A stretch of DNA of 47,088 nucleotides from Bacteroidales bacterium (GTDB lineage: Bacteria; Bacteroidota; Bacteroidia; Bacteroidales; UBA1715). The translations under genes and the position numbers were made by a program. The stretch spans positions 1 to 47,088 of the forward strand of contig JAAYPM010000006.1 in the NCBI GenBank assembly GCA_012519815.1, read 5' to 3'. Shown in pieces: positions 18,449 to 28,208 of this stretch (the first letter of the stretch is position 1; the number at the start of each line of letters is the position of its first letter). The notes under the pieces were generated by a model. The model had not been told where the DNA came from, did no database searches, and saw only the letters and a program-made list of their open reading frames with translations.

Positions 18449-18471
18449 GCATTACTTTAATACAAATAGCT

Positions 18472-18966
18472 ATGGATTTAATTACACCTGGGTTTGGACT
18501 TGTTTTTTGGACAACTGTTATATTTCTAATTTTATTGCTCGTGCTTAAAAAAGTGGCATGGAAACCAATTGTTGGTGCAATAGATTCACGAAATAAATCA
18601 ATTGCAGATGCTCTAAAATTAGCAGAAACAACACGTGCCGAAATGGCTCAGCTACAAGCTGATAATGAAACAATTATACAAGAAGCACGAAAAGAACGCG
18701 ACACCTTACTTAAAGAAGCTCGCGATTTAAAAGAACAAATTATAGCGCAAGCACAGCAAGAAGCAAAAAGTGAAGCCGAGAAAATTACACAACAAGCATT
18801 GCAGTCTATCGAAAATGAAAAACTCAATGCTATTGAAGAATTGAGAGGTAAAGTTGCTGAAATTTCAATAGAAATTGCTGAAAAAATACTTGCACAAGAA
18901 TTATCTGATAAAAAAGCATCAGAGAAATTTATTAATCAGTCTATTCAAAATCTAAAATTAAATTAG
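18472..18966 (+). CDS. atpF: ATP synthase F0 subunit b
   Basis: Subunit b is the peripheral stalk that holds F1 to the membrane part. The 164-residue protein has one N-terminal membrane helix (about 8-26, FGLVFWTTVIFLILLLVL) followed by a long, charged, Ala/Glu/Lys/Gln-rich helix to the end, as expected for the right-handed coiled coil dimer. The KKVAWKPIVGAIDSR segment just after the helix is typical. It sits behind the atpE hairpin and 17 bases before atpH. Confidence 0.95.
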   Translation: MDLITPGFGLVFWTTVIFLILLLVLKKVAWKPIVGAIDSRNKSIADALKLAETTRAEMAQLQADNETIIQEARKERDTLLKEARDLKEQIIAQAQQEAKSEAEKITQQALQSIENEKLNAIEELRGKVAEISIEIAEKILAQELSDKKASEKFINQSIQNLKLN

Positions 18967-18983
18967 AACTAAAAAAAACGTAT

Positions 18984-19526
18984 ATGAATCAAAGTAAAAT
19001 ATCCGTACGATATGCAAAAGCGTTTTTTCAACATATGCTTGAAAAACAAAAACTTGATGCGGCTATTACTGATGTTCAGCTTGTATATAATGCTATTCAG
19101 GAAATACATGATTTGCAAAATCTTTTACAAAATCCTATTGTAAAACCAAGTCAAAAAAAGATAGTATTTGACACATTATTATCTAAAAAAGTACAGGCAG
19201 AAACGCTCCGTTTTTTTTATGTAATTATTGATAATTCTCGCGAAAATTTATTAGCTGACATTTTACGTAATTTTATTGACATGTATCGAAGTCATAAGGG
19301 CATTACAAAAGTTACCGTTACAACAGCAACTAAATTCTCATCACAAAATACTCAAGAAATAACTGATTTTATATCAGAAAAATTTAATACAAAGGTTGAA
19401 TTACATGAGCAAATTGATAATCAGCTAATAGGAGGCTTTGTGCTACGTATTAACGACCTGCAATATGACGCGAGTGTAAAATCAAAAATTAAAAATATTA
19501 AAAAAGAAATGCTGAAAATCGTATAA
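18984..19526 (+). CDS. atpH: ATP synthase F1 subunit delta
   Basis: The delta subunit (OSCP homologue) links the b stalk to the top of the alpha/beta hexamer. The 180-residue length is normal. The N-terminal SVRYAKAFFQHMLEKQKLDA helix bundle and the C-terminal DNQLIGGFVLRINDLQYDAS motif are diagnostic. It lies between atpF and atpA in the standard order, with gaps of 17 and 35 bases. Confidence 0.95.
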   Translation: MNQSKISVRYAKAFFQHMLEKQKLDAAITDVQLVYNAIQEIHDLQNLLQNPIVKPSQKKIVFDTLLSKKVQAETLRFFYVIIDNSRENLLADILRNFIDMYRSHKGITKVTVTTATKFSSQNTQEITDFISEKFNTKVELHEQIDNQLIGGFVLRINDLQYDASVKSKIKNIKKEMLKIV

Positions 19527-19561
19527 AATAAGATAAGTTTAAATATTAATATACAAATTCT

Positions 19562-21139
19562 ATGGCTGATATTAAACCTGCTGAAGTTTCTGAAATATTA
19601 AAACAACAATTAGACGGATATAAATCCGAAACAGAACTTCAAGAAGTTGGAACAGTGTTACAAGTTGGAGACAGTATTGCTCGCATACATGGTTTAACAA
19701 ATGTTCAAGCAAATGAAATGATTGAGTTTGCAAGTGGCACAAAAGGTATTGTACTTAACTTGGAAGAGGATAATGTTGGTGCCGTGCTTTTAGGACAATC
19801 TGAAACAGTGCACGAAGGAGATGTGGTGAAACGTACAAAAAAAATTGCTTCAATACATGTCGGTGAGGGACTTTTAGGACGAGTAATAAATACTATTGGC
19901 GAACCAATAGACGGAAAAGGGTCTATTAAAGGTGAACTGCTCGAAATGCCATTAGAGCGAAAAGCTCCAGGGGTATTGTTTCGTCAACCAGTAAATGAAC
20001 CGCTCCAAACAGGAATAAAACCTATTGATGCAATGATTCCTATTGGTCGTGGACAGCGAGAACTTATTATTGGCGATAGACAAACAGGAAAAACAGCAAT
20101 TGCTATCGATACAATTATTAATCAAAAAGAGTTTTATGATAAGGGTGAACCTGTATATTGTATTTATGTAGCAATAGGCCAAAAAGGATCTACGGTTGCA
20201 AATATTGCAAAAACACTCGAAAAATATGGTGCGTTTGCATATACTGTAATTGTTTCTTCTACAGCATCAGACCCTGCTGCTTTACAATTTTATGCACCGT
20301 TTGCAGGCTGTGCTATTGGCGAATATTTTAGAGATACTGGTCGTCCAGCACTTATTGTATATGATGATTTATCAAAACAGGCAGTGTCGTACCGTGAAGT
20401 TTCTCTGCTCCTTCGTCGTCCACCAGGACGTGAAGCGTACCCGGGTGATGTGTTTTATCTACATTCACGCTTATTAGAACGTGCTGCAAAAATTATTGCG
20501 TCTGATGAAATTGCTCAAAATATGAATGATGTTCCTCCTTCATTGCAAGGTAAAGTTAAAGGAGGAGGCTCGTTAACAGCACTGCCAATAATTGAAACAC
20601 AAGAAGGTGACGTGTCTGCATATATTCCAACAAACGTAATTTCTATTACCGATGGACAAATATTCTTGGAATCAAGTTTATTTAACGCAGGAATTCGTCC
20701 CGCAATTAATGTGGGAATTTCGGTGTCGCGAGTGGGTGGAAGTGCACAAGTTAAATCAATGAAAAGTGTTGCGGGAACCTTACGGGTTGACCAAGCTCAG
20801 TATCGTGAACTCGAAGCTTTTTCTAAATTTGGTTCTGATTTAGATGCAACAACTATGGACGTGTTAGAAAAAGGTAAACGAAATGTTGAAATACTAAAAC
20901 AAGGACAATATACTCCTGTTCCTGTAGAAGAACAAGTTGCTATTATTTATTTAGGAACAAAAGGATTATTACAAAAAGTTCCTATTGATAAAATTGCAGA
21001 ATTTGAAAAAGAATACATTGATTTTCTTAAGTTAAAACATGCTGATGTTCTTTCTCAAATTAAAAAAGGTGTATTTAATGATTCAATTACATCAGTATTA
21101 GAGTCTGTTAGTAAAGAACTTACGCAAAAGTATTTATAA
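19562..21139 (+). CDS. atpA: ATP synthase F1 subunit alpha
   Basis: Alpha carries the non-catalytic nucleotide sites of the F1 head. The 525-residue protein has the P-loop GDRQTGKT (171-178), the [23 protein letters not shown] segment and the alpha signature region [17 protein letters not shown]. The substitution pattern is conventional. It is the fifth gene of the operon; its catalytic partner beta (atpD) is not in the window. Confidence 0.98.
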   Translation: MADIKPAEVSEILKQQLDGYKSETELQEVGTVLQVGDSIARIHGLTNVQANEMIEFASGTKGIVLNLEEDNVGAVLLGQSETVHEGDVVKRTKKIASIHVGEGLLGRVINTIGEPIDGKGSIKGELLEMPLERKAPGVLFRQPVNEPLQTGIKPIDAMIPIGRGQRELIIGDRQTGKTAIAIDTIINQKEFYDKGEPVYCIYVAIGQKGSTVANIAKTLEKYGAFAYTVIVSSTASDPAALQFYAPFAGCAIGEYFRDTGRPALIVYDDLSKQAVSYREVSLLLRRPPGREAYPGDVFYLHSRLLERAAKIIASDEIAQNMNDVPPSLQGKVKGGGSLTALPIIETQEGDVSAYIPTNVISITDGQIFLESSLFNAGIRPAINVGISVSRVGGSAQVKSMKSVAGTLRVDQAQYRELEAFSKFGSDLDATTMDVLEKGKRNVEILKQGQYTPVPVEEQVAIIYLGTKGLLQKVPIDKIAEFEKEYIDFLKLKHADVLSQIKKGVFNDSITSVLESVSKELTQKYL

Positions 21140-21159
21140 AATTTTGAAATTAAAATTGC

Positions 21160-22035
21160 ATGGCAGGAATTAAGGAAATACGCACACGAATAGCATCGGT
21201 AACAAGCACTCAAAAAATTACAAGTGCTATGAAAATGGTGTCTGCGGCTAAACTTAGAAAAGCACAGCAATCTGTTCTGCAAATGCGCCCGTATGCAGAA
21301 AAATTACAAGAAATTTTACACACTATTACAGAACAACTTGCCGAAACAAATAGCAATAATAAGTATGCAACAGTGCGTGAAGAAGAAACAGTTGTAATTG
21401 TTGCAATAGCTTCAAATGGTGGTTTGTGTGGTGGTTTTAATTCAAATATTAGTAAAGCTGTTGTTTCATTATATAAATCATATTCCCATACAAACGTACA
21501 AGTATATGCAATAGGTAAAAAAGTGTGCGATGGTTTAAAATCTCGCGGTATTATACCTCATAAAGCTTTTATTGATATTTTTGATGATTTATCGTACGAA
21601 AATGTATCATTACTTGCTGCTGAATTAATGGAATTGTTTGTACAAGCAAAAATTGATAAAGTTATTTTAGTATATAATAGCTTTAAAAATGCAGCAACGC
21701 AAGTGGTTACCGAACAACAATTTTTACCAATTGTTCAAACAGAAACAAATCAGGAAACAGATATCGCTTTTGCTAAAGATTATATATTTGAACCTACTAA
21801 AGAATATATTGTTACTGAATTAATTCCACGTTCGTTAAAAATTCAATTTTATAGTGCTATACTTGAATCGTATGCATCTGAACATGGCGCACGTATGACC
21901 GCAATGCATAAAGCTACGGATAATGCAAGTGATTTACTTCGCGAACTACGTATTCAGTATAATAAAGCTCGCCAAGCTTCTATAACAAATGAAATTTTAG
22001 AAATTGTTGGTGGAGCAAATGCGCTAAAAGCTTAG
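21160..22035 (+). CDS. atpG: ATP synthase F1 subunit gamma
   Basis: Gamma is the rotating central shaft. The 291-residue protein starts with the conserved IKEIRTRIASVTSTQKITSA helix (about 4-23) and ends with the paired helix containing EHGARMTAMHKATDNASDLL. The middle carries the Rossmann-like domain with SNGGLCGGFNSNI. It is the last gene of the operon and is followed after 28 bases by a clear bidirectional terminator shared with the convergent glnS. Confidence 0.97.
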   Translation: MAGIKEIRTRIASVTSTQKITSAMKMVSAAKLRKAQQSVLQMRPYAEKLQEILHTITEQLAETNSNNKYATVREEETVVIVAIASNGGLCGGFNSNISKAVVSLYKSYSHTNVQVYAIGKKVCDGLKSRGIIPHKAFIDIFDDLSYENVSLLAAELMELFVQAKIDKVILVYNSFKNAATQVVTEQQFLPIVQTETNQETDIAFAKDYIFEPTKEYIVTELIPRSLKIQFYSAILESYASEHGARMTAMHKATDNASDLLRELRIQYNKARQASITNEILEIVGGANALKA

Positions 22036-22063
22036 TTTTTGTTTACATTTATTATTTATTATT

Positions 22064-22097
22064 AAAAAGCCACATGCTATGTAACATGTGGCTTTTT
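22064..22097. terminator. Bidirectional terminator between atpG and glnS
   Basis: AAAAAGCCACATG (22064-22076) pairs with CATGTGGCTTTTT (22085-22097) around an 8-base loop. A-tract and T-tract flanks make it work in both directions, fitting its place between convergent genes. Confidence 0.9.
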
Positions 22098-22102
22098 AGT
22101 AA

Positions 22103-23794
22103 CTATTTGTTTTGAACTTTTGCCCATGTGTCACGTAAACCTACCGTTTTATTAAATACAAGTTTTTCGGTAGTTGAATCTTTGTCCACACAAAAATAAC
22201 CAATACGTTCAAATTGAAATCGATCTCCTATTTGTGCATTTTGTATAGAAGGTTCTATATATGCCGTAGCAATTTGTAATGATTCAGGATTTAAATATGA
22301 AAGAAAATCTTCTTGTTCGTTTGTGTTAAGAGGGTTTTCAACGGTAAATAATCTATCATATAAACGAATTTCTGTTTGAACAGCATCGGCAATAGAAACC
22401 CAATGCAGAGTTGCTTTTACTTTTCGTTGTGCTTCTTCGGTTCCACTTCCACTTTTTGAAAGAGGATCGTACGAACAATGCAATTCTATAATTTCACCAT
22501 TTTCATTTTTAATTACTTCGTTACACATAATAATATATGCATTTTTTAAGCGTACTTCTCTACCGGGAGCAAGTCGGAAGAATTTTTTTGGAGCATCTTC
22601 CATAAAATCAGCGCGTTCAATATATAATTCTCTTGAAAATGGTATAGCACGTTTTTCTGAATTTGGATTTTCGGGATTTATAATACCATATACTGTTTCT
22701 GTAGTGTTTTCAGGATAATTGGTAAGTATAATTTTTAATGGGTCCGTAACTGCCATAACGCGTGCACTTGTGCTATTTAAATCTTCGCGAACACAATGTT
22801 CAAGCAAGGCTACATCTATAACATTTTCGCGTTTTGAAACCCCTACTTTATTCGCAAACGTGCGTATCGATTCAGCAGTATAGCCTCTTCGTCTCAACCC
22901 AGAAATAGTTGGCATACGAGGGTCGTCCCAGCCATTTACATGCTTTTCTTCAACTAATTGAAGTAATTTTCGCTTACTCATAACCGTGTAGTTCAAATTT
23001 AAGCGTGCAAATTCTCGCTGTTTTGGAACAGCTTGCCCCGGTTCAGCAATATATTCTAAAAACCATTCGTATAACGGACGATGCACTTCAAATTCTAAGG
23101 TGCAAAAAGAATGAGTTATTCCTTCAATAAAATCAGACTGACCATGTGCAAAATCATACATAGGATATATACACCAATCATTTCCTGTTCTATGATGATG
23201 TGCGTAACGAATTCTATACATAATAGGGTCACGCATATGCATATTAGGCGATGCCATGTCAATTTTGGCACGCAACATACATTCACCCTCTTGAAACTCT
23301 CCGTTTTTCATACGGGTAAATAACATCAAATTTTCATCAACAGAACGGTTTCTGTACGGACTTTCTTTTCCTGGAACAGTAGGCGTACCTCTACTATCCG
23401 ATACTTCTTGGGCTGTCATATGACATACATACGCTAAACCTTTTTTTATAAAAAGCACAGCCCATTCATATAATTGTTCAAAATAATCAGATGCATATAA
23501 TTCTCTCGCCCACTGGAAACCAAGCCATTGCACGTCTTCTTTAATAGAGTCAACATATTCAACTTCTTCTTTTGTAGGATTTGTATCATCAAATCTAAGA
23601 TTACATTCTCCACCATATTTTTGTGCAAGACCAAAATTTAAACAAATAGACTTAGCATGTCCAATATGCAAATATCCATTTGGTTCAGGTGGAAAACGTG
23701 TGAGTACTTTAGAATTTGAAACTAAATCTTGTTCAATAATTTGTTCTAAAAAATGTAATGACTTTTTATCGTCCTGAGAATTTAAATTTACCAT
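22103..23794 (-). CDS. glnS: Glutaminyl-tRNA synthetase
   Basis: GlnRS charges tRNA-Gln directly with glutamine. The 563-residue length and sequence fit the bacterial GlnS group: the class I HIGH motif is in [15 protein letters not shown] (HIGH at 43-46) and the KMSKS-type loop is VMSKRK (271-276). The [13 protein letters not shown] segment and the C-terminal two-barrel anticodon region (after about 340) are typical. Discriminating it from GluRS rests on the GlnS-like [13 protein letters not shown] and the [10 protein letters not shown] segment. The gene is divergent from folB and ends at the shared terminator. Confidence 0.96.
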   Translation of the reverse strand: MVNLNSQDDKKSLHFLEQIIEQDLVSNSKVLTRFPPEPNGYLHIGHAKSICLNFGLAQKYGGECNLRFDDTNPTKEEVEYVDSIKEDVQWLGFQWARELYASDYFEQLYEWAVLFIKKGLAYVCHMTAQEVSDSRGTPTVPGKESPYRNRSVDENLMLFTRMKNGEFQEGECMLRAKIDMASPNMHMRDPIMYRIRYAHHHRTGNDWCIYPMYDFAHGQSDFIEGITHSFCTLEFEVHRPLYEWFLEYIAEPGQAVPKQREFARLNLNYTVMSKRKLLQLVEEKHVNGWDDPRMPTISGLRRRGYTAESIRTFANKVGVSKRENVIDVALLEHCVREDLNSTSARVMAVTDPLKIILTNYPENTTETVYGIINPENPNSEKRAIPFSRELYIERADFMEDAPKKFFRLAPGREVRLKNAYIIMCNEVIKNENGEIIELHCSYDPLSKSGSGTEEAQRKVKATLHWVSIADAVQTEIRLYDRLFTVENPLNTNEQEDFLSYLNPESLQIATAYIEPSIQNAQIGDRFQFERIGYFCVDKDSTTEKLVFNKTVGLRDTWAKVQNK

Positions 23795-23905
23795 GCCTAT
23801 AATTTTTATGCAAAAATATAATTATATCGCATCAATAATGCAGTTACTTTGTTTAATTCTATGTTTTTTACAGAAAAAACAATAATTTACGCAAAAAATT
23901 GCAAA

Positions 23906-24271
23906 ATGGGAGTTGTTGAAATAGAAGATATGGAGTTTTATGCCTATCATGGATGCTACAAAGCAGAACGTGAAGTGGGTAATTATTTTAGAGTATATAC
24001 ACGTATAGAAGCAGATTGTACACAAGCCGCAAAATCAGATTTAATAGCCGATGCCTTAAATTATCAAACAGTATATGAAATTATTAAAGAACAAATGATG
24101 ATACCTTCATCGCTTCTTGAACATGTTGCTAACAGAATACTTGATGCTTTATTTCAGAAATTTTCTGAATCAATACACAAAGTAGATATTAAAATTTCAA
24201 AATTAGCTCCACCTATGGGAGGAAAAATAGGTGCTGTAAGCGTTACACTTTCTCGTTTTAAAAACATGTGA
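23906..24271 (+). CDS. folB: Dihydroneopterin aldolase FolB
   Basis: FolB converts dihydroneopterin to hydroxymethyl-dihydropterin plus glycolaldehyde in folate synthesis. I start at ATG 23906 (MGVVEIEDMEFYAYHGC), giving 121 residues, the usual size; the frame is open further upstream but that extension is not family-like. Hallmarks are FYAYHGCYKAEREVGN near the start, DALNYQTVYEII, LLEHVANRI with the conserved Glu, and KVDIKISKLAPPMGGKIGAV with the catalytic Lys. It complements folA in this window, though the two are in separate units. Confidence 0.92.
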   Translation: MGVVEIEDMEFYAYHGCYKAEREVGNYFRVYTRIEADCTQAAKSDLIADALNYQTVYEIIKEQMMIPSSLLEHVANRILDALFQKFSESIHKVDIKISKLAPPMGGKIGAVSVTLSRFKNM

Positions 24272-24286
24272 TATATATTTTAGTAT

Positions 24287-24338
24287 GTGTTCTTTTTATT
24301 TTTACATAAAATAATACCTATAAAAAACACAATTTTTT
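24287..24338 (+). terminator. Possible weak terminator after folB
   Basis: GTGTTCTTTTTAT (24287-24299) can pair imperfectly with ATAAAAAACAC (24320-24330), and six T follow at 24333-24338. The stem is A/T-rich and the loop long, so the call is tentative. Confidence 0.3.
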
Positions 24339-24402
24339 CGCTGCTGGTCGTTACAATATAATCGTTGGTAGATTACATTATGCAAGTTTGTTTTTACTCT
24401 TG

Positions 24403-24410
24403 TATATTTG
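24403..24410 (+). promoter_or_regulatory. TAnnTTTG box upstream of the Spy-like gene
   Basis: TATATTTG lies 31 bases before the start codon. A TTTG at 24387-24390 is too close to serve as a standard upstream box, so only the downstream element is supported. Confidence 0.35.
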
Positions 24411-24441
24411 GAGATAATTACAAACTTTAAAACTTACAGAT

Positions 24442-24948
24442 ATGGAAACAAAAAGTTTATTAGTCGGTGCCGCTTTATTATTAGTCGGTGTGATTTTAGG
24501 ATTTGGTGTAAGTACTATAAGTGCAAATAGTAAACAGCCATATTATCCAAAATACGAAAAAAAATACAAAAAAGAATTTTCTCAATGTCATTATAATGGT
24601 GATAAACGCAAAGGCATGAAGTCAAAACAAGGTAGAAATAATTTTAATTATGCAAATTATGGACAACTACAAAAAATTATGACAGAAGAGCTTTCTTTAA
24701 GTGCTGAACAACAAGAAAAAATTGATGCTCTTTTTGCTAAACAAGCAGAAATGCGTGAAGCTCATCAAACAAAAATGAGAGCAGAACGTGAAGCACGTCA
24801 ACAAATTCGTATAGCAGAACGTGAAAAAATGCATGATGAGATTTATAAAATTCTTGATGACTCGCAAGGAGAAATCTTTAAAAAAATAGTGGAGAATTAT
24901 TGTAATAGACAGTCAGGCAACAAAGGACGTGCATTTAAAAATCGTTAA
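24442..24948 (+). CDS. Small membrane-anchored Spy/CpxP-like protein
   Basis: The 168-residue protein has one N-terminal hydrophobic helix (about 5-28) and a basic, strongly helical remainder. The region after residue 75 has LSLSAEQQEKIDALFAKQ followed by a Glu/Arg/Gln/Met-rich helix and ILDDSQGEIFKK, the layout of LTxxQ-type Spy/CpxP and heavy-metal resistance proteins, which act as periplasmic chaperones or metal-binding stress sensors. The central linker is Tyr/Lys/Asn-rich. There is no clear lipobox. No two-component pair or efflux gene is adjacent, so its regulation and partner are unknown. It appears monocistronic, with a terminator 68 bases downstream. Confidence 0.6.
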   Translation: METKSLLVGAALLLVGVILGFGVSTISANSKQPYYPKYEKKYKKEFSQCHYNGDKRKGMKSKQGRNNFNYANYGQLQKIMTEELSLSAEQQEKIDALFAKQAEMREAHQTKMRAEREARQQIRIAEREKMHDEIYKILDDSQGEIFKKIVENYCNRQSGNKGRAFKNR

Positions 24949-25015
24949 AAAATTATATACTTTTGTTCATGGTGGGTAGAGAAGTTTTTAGTTATATAAA
25001 AACTACCTAAAAGAG

Positions 25016-25053
25016 AGAGAAGGGAGGTTATTATCTTCCTTCTCTTATTTTTT
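25016..25053 (+). terminator. Terminator after the Spy-like gene
   Basis: AGAGAAGGGAG (25016-25026) pairs with CTTCCTTCTCT (25035-25045) with one G-T pair around an 8-base loop, followed by a T-rich tail. A second hairpin just before it (AGTTTTTA 24983-24990 with TAAAAACT 24997-25004) makes the 3' region unusually structured. Confidence 0.8.
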
Positions 25054-25106
25054 TAATACATATCAATGTTCAAATATAAAAACCACGTATATTTGAAAAA
25101 AAACAT

Positions 25107-27065
25107 ATGAAAAATCATCCCAAGGCACTTACAATGCTTTTTTTAACCGAAATGTGGGAACGATTTAGTTTCTACGGAATGCGGGCATTGCTCATGTTAT
25201 ATTTAACATTGCAATTATTTCGTGATTTATTTGAGCCTGAAAAAAGTCAAACCGCAATAGGAATATATGCAGCATACGGTGCTTTGGTGTATGCAACGCC
25301 ATTTATTGGTGGTTTTATTGCCGATACATTTTTGGGTCGTAGAAAAGCAGTTGCTTTTGGTGCAATACTTATGGCAATAGGGCATTTTGTGATGACTATT
25401 GAAACTGAATTTTGGCTCTATATTGCACTTGCATTTTTAATTTTAGGAAATGGTTTTTTTAAACCAAACATCTCTTCAATCGTTGGAGATTTATACCACA
25501 AAAACGATATACGGCGTGATGGAGGATTCACTATTTTTTATATGGGAGTGAACTTAGGTGCCTTTTTTGCCCCACTTGTTTGTGGTACTATTGGAGAATT
25601 ATACGATTGGAAATATGGATTTGGACTTGCTGGATTGGGAATGATAGCTGGCTTGTTTATTTTTTTACGTAATCAACATATGTTAAATGTACGTGAACAT
25701 AGAGAAGAAACAGAACAAGGATATATTGTTACACATGAGCAAGTTCGTATTGGAGCACCATCAAATCCTGAACAATTATCTAAAAAAATATTTTTGGGCA
25801 TTACCACAGAATACATAATTTATATTCTTAGTTTTTTTGCTGTAGGAGGATGCGCATATTTAGTATATAATTTTAAACTTATGTCGAATGTGCTTACTTA
25901 TTTTGCTTCAGCTGTGCTTATACTTATTTTTATCATGGCATTACGAAGTCCAAAAATAGAACGAGAACGCTTATTTGTAATATTAATTTTGTTACTTTTT
26001 TCAAGTTTATTTTGGGCTTTTTTTGAACAAGCAGGTTCGTCATTTACCTTATTTACCAATACAAATGTAAATCGTAATTTATTTTCGTGGCAAATACCAA
26101 CTTCAGTATTTCAGTCAATTAATCCTTTTTTTATTTTATTATTAGCCACACCTTTTACTCTTTTATGGTTAAAATTAGCTCGCAAAAAGAAAGAACCCAA
26201 TACGCCCGTAAAATTTGCAATAGGAATATTTTTATTAAGCCTCGGTTTTTTAATCTTAGGATTTGCCCCATATTTTGTTTCACAAGTAAATTTAGAAATT
26301 CCCGGACAAGATTTTCCAGTGCTTATACAAGCAGCAGCAGTTCCTCTTATTTTTTTATTGGCAAGTTATTTATTGCAAACTATGGGAGAATTATGCTTGT
26401 CGCCAATCGGTTTATCAATGGTAACCAAACTTTCGTCTCCTAAAAATGTAGGAATGATTATGGGTGCATGGTTTCTTTCAGTTGCGTTTGCGCATCATAT
26501 TGCTGGTTTTATTGCCAAACAAACTACCGTTGCCGTTTCTACCGAAGATGTTATGTGGAATTATATGAAAAACACCTATTCCGAATCAACATATATTGTA
26601 ACAAAAGAGGAATTCGAAAATGAGTATAAAAATCCTTTATCAAAAGCTTTATATAAAGGAATGGAAGCTGTTCTTACAGAGGGGAATAATATATCAACTA
26701 ATGATGGAATTAATACGTTTTCAATACATACTATTGTTGATTCTATAACTGTTTCTTTATCTCGTCAAAATATACAACATCTTGTTGCAGATTCTGTAGA
26801 ATTTAAATCTCATTTAGCAGCTACGGTATTTCACGGTATTTCACATGTTTATGATGTTGGAAATGAGGCTGTACAACACGCTATTCAGAATAAATTTGTA
26901 AACGAAGTTGAAAGCAATACATATTCTATAACAACGCGTTATTCTTTATCTAATTTATTTCAATACACAAACGTATTTTGGAATTTAGGGCTTATTGCAC
27001 TTGCTGCGTCGGTGTTGTTATTAGTATTATCGCCAAAAATTATTAAAATGATGCATGGAGCGTAA
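25107..27065 (+). CDS. Proton-dependent oligopeptide transporter (POT/PTR2)
   Basis: This 652-residue major facilitator imports di- and tripeptides with protons. The proton-coupling ExxER motif is EMWER (15-19) followed by FSFYG, and the PTR2 pattern GIYAAYGALVYATPFIGGFIAD with FLGRRKAV follows. The mid-protein FWAFFEQAGSS segment and the late GELCLSPIGLSMV signature are also family hallmarks. It is longer than typical bacterial POTs because a soluble insertion of roughly 145 residues (about 475-620) precedes the last helix, as in a subgroup I associate with Bacteroidota and Gammaproteobacteria. The gene is a single unit, convergent with the HU/SPOR gene 8 bases away. Confidence 0.93.
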   Translation: MKNHPKALTMLFLTEMWERFSFYGMRALLMLYLTLQLFRDLFEPEKSQTAIGIYAAYGALVYATPFIGGFIADTFLGRRKAVAFGAILMAIGHFVMTIETEFWLYIALAFLILGNGFFKPNISSIVGDLYHKNDIRRDGGFTIFYMGVNLGAFFAPLVCGTIGELYDWKYGFGLAGLGMIAGLFIFLRNQHMLNVREHREETEQGYIVTHEQVRIGAPSNPEQLSKKIFLGITTEYIIYILSFFAVGGCAYLVYNFKLMSNVLTYFASAVLILIFIMALRSPKIERERLFVILILLLFSSLFWAFFEQAGSSFTLFTNTNVNRNLFSWQIPTSVFQSINPFFILLLATPFTLLWLKLARKKKEPNTPVKFAIGIFLLSLGFLILGFAPYFVSQVNLEIPGQDFPVLIQAAAVPLIFLLASYLLQTMGELCLSPIGLSMVTKLSSPKNVGMIMGAWFLSVAFAHHIAGFIAKQTTVAVSTEDVMWNYMKNTYSESTYIVTKEEFENEYKNPLSKALYKGMEAVLTEGNNISTNDGINTFSIHTIVDSITVSLSRQNIQHLVADSVEFKSHLAATVFHGISHVYDVGNEAVQHAIQNKFVNEVESNTYSITTRYSLSNLFQYTNVFWNLGLIALAASVLLLVLSPKIIKMMHGA

Positions 27066-27072
27066 TGTTGTT

Positions 27073-28146
27073 TTAGCTTTCAGCATACAGCCATGCTCCA
27101 GAAAACTTTGGATTTGTTCTAATTGTTTCGAGTTCGGTTAATGCAACATCTTTTGATTCAGATTGAGAAATATACACACGTATTTTGTTATTGCTCACCA
27201 CAACGCCTGCATTGTGTGATGCTTTTTGCAATTCATCTGCAAAGCGCGTTGCATTTTGTTGAGAACTAAAACTGCCAACTATGATATAAAATTGTTCAGT
27301 TGTTTCAACATTTTCAACAGTTTGTATATGATTGGTACTTTGTTTTGTAGAAGAAGAATCTGAAAATTGTTGGTTTTTGAGGGAGGAGGGATTGGTTGTT
27401 TGTTCTGCAATATGTGTTTGTGGTGGGGGAGTTTCTGTTCCTAAAGGCATATCATACACACTATTTGAAGGTTCAGCATTATGATAATATGCTGATGCTA
27501 AATCAGGAGGAGCAGGTTTGTAGGGATTACTCATATCATATACTACTTGTGTGTTTCGAAATAAGGAAACAATGCTTGCCGACTGTGAAATATGAAGAAT
27601 ATTAGGAATAAGAACAAGTGCAAAAAATATAGGTATTGCTATAAAAAGAGCTTTTAGCACTTTTTTTTGTGTTGAATCTGTTTTCTGTGCATGTTTTTGT
27701 ATGGCACGTTCTAAAGCATCTTTTTTAGGAATCGTATGAACCTGAAAATCAGATAATCCATACGTGTTATATGAAAAATCACTTTGAGTGTCAGTTTGTA
27801 ATTCAATAATGCCTTTTTCATTAGATATTAATGTTCCAACTCCTTCTATTACATATGAATTGGTGCGTGTAATTGCATCTTTTGTTCTATGTATAAACGA
27901 CTGAATTTCTGATACAGCATCAGAAAAAGACATATTGTATTCTGTTTCTAATATAGAAGCTAAGGGAGAGTCATCAATGTTTTCATTTGATTCAAATTCA
28001 ACAAATGTGTGGGGAGGAATAAATTTTACATGATCAGATTTTATGATTCGAGCTGCTTGATATCTTGAATAAAACACACCAAACCCAGGCAGAGCAACAA
28101 CATTTGTTTTTTGTAATAAATCTTGTAGTACAATTTCAAGTTTCAT
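27073..28146 (-). CDS. HU-CCDC81 and SPOR domain membrane protein
   Basis: The 357-residue protein opens with two HU-like domains of the bacterial CCDC81 type (about 1-55 with VVALPGFGVFYSRY, and about 60-130 with YVIEGVGTLIS), then a single membrane helix (about 166-187), a polar Ser/Thr/Pro linker and a C-terminal SPOR domain (about 283-357, FYIIVGSFSSQQNATRFADEL). SPOR domains bind denuded septal peptidoglycan, so the protein probably sits at the division site with its HU part in the cytoplasm. The joining of these domains is characteristic of Bacteroidota. It is the last gene in the minus-strand string, 62 bases after mqnA. Confidence 0.88.
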   Translation of the reverse strand: MKLEIVLQDLLQKTNVVALPGFGVFYSRYQAARIIKSDHVKFIPPHTFVEFESNENIDDSPLASILETEYNMSFSDAVSEIQSFIHRTKDAITRTNSYVIEGVGTLISNEKGIIELQTDTQSDFSYNTYGLSDFQVHTIPKKDALERAIQKHAQKTDSTQKKVLKALFIAIPIFFALVLIPNILHISQSASIVSLFRNTQVVYDMSNPYKPAPPDLASAYYHNAEPSNSVYDMPLGTETPPPQTHIAEQTTNPSSLKNQQFSDSSSTKQSTNHIQTVENVETTEQFYIIVGSFSSQQNATRFADELQKASHNAGVVVSNNKIRVYISQSESKDVALTELETIRTNPKFSGAWLYAES

Positions 28147-28208
28147 GAAAACAAGTTTTCACAAACTTAATGCGAAGGGTTTGTTTTTAGAACAAATTAC
28201 AGAGGGAG

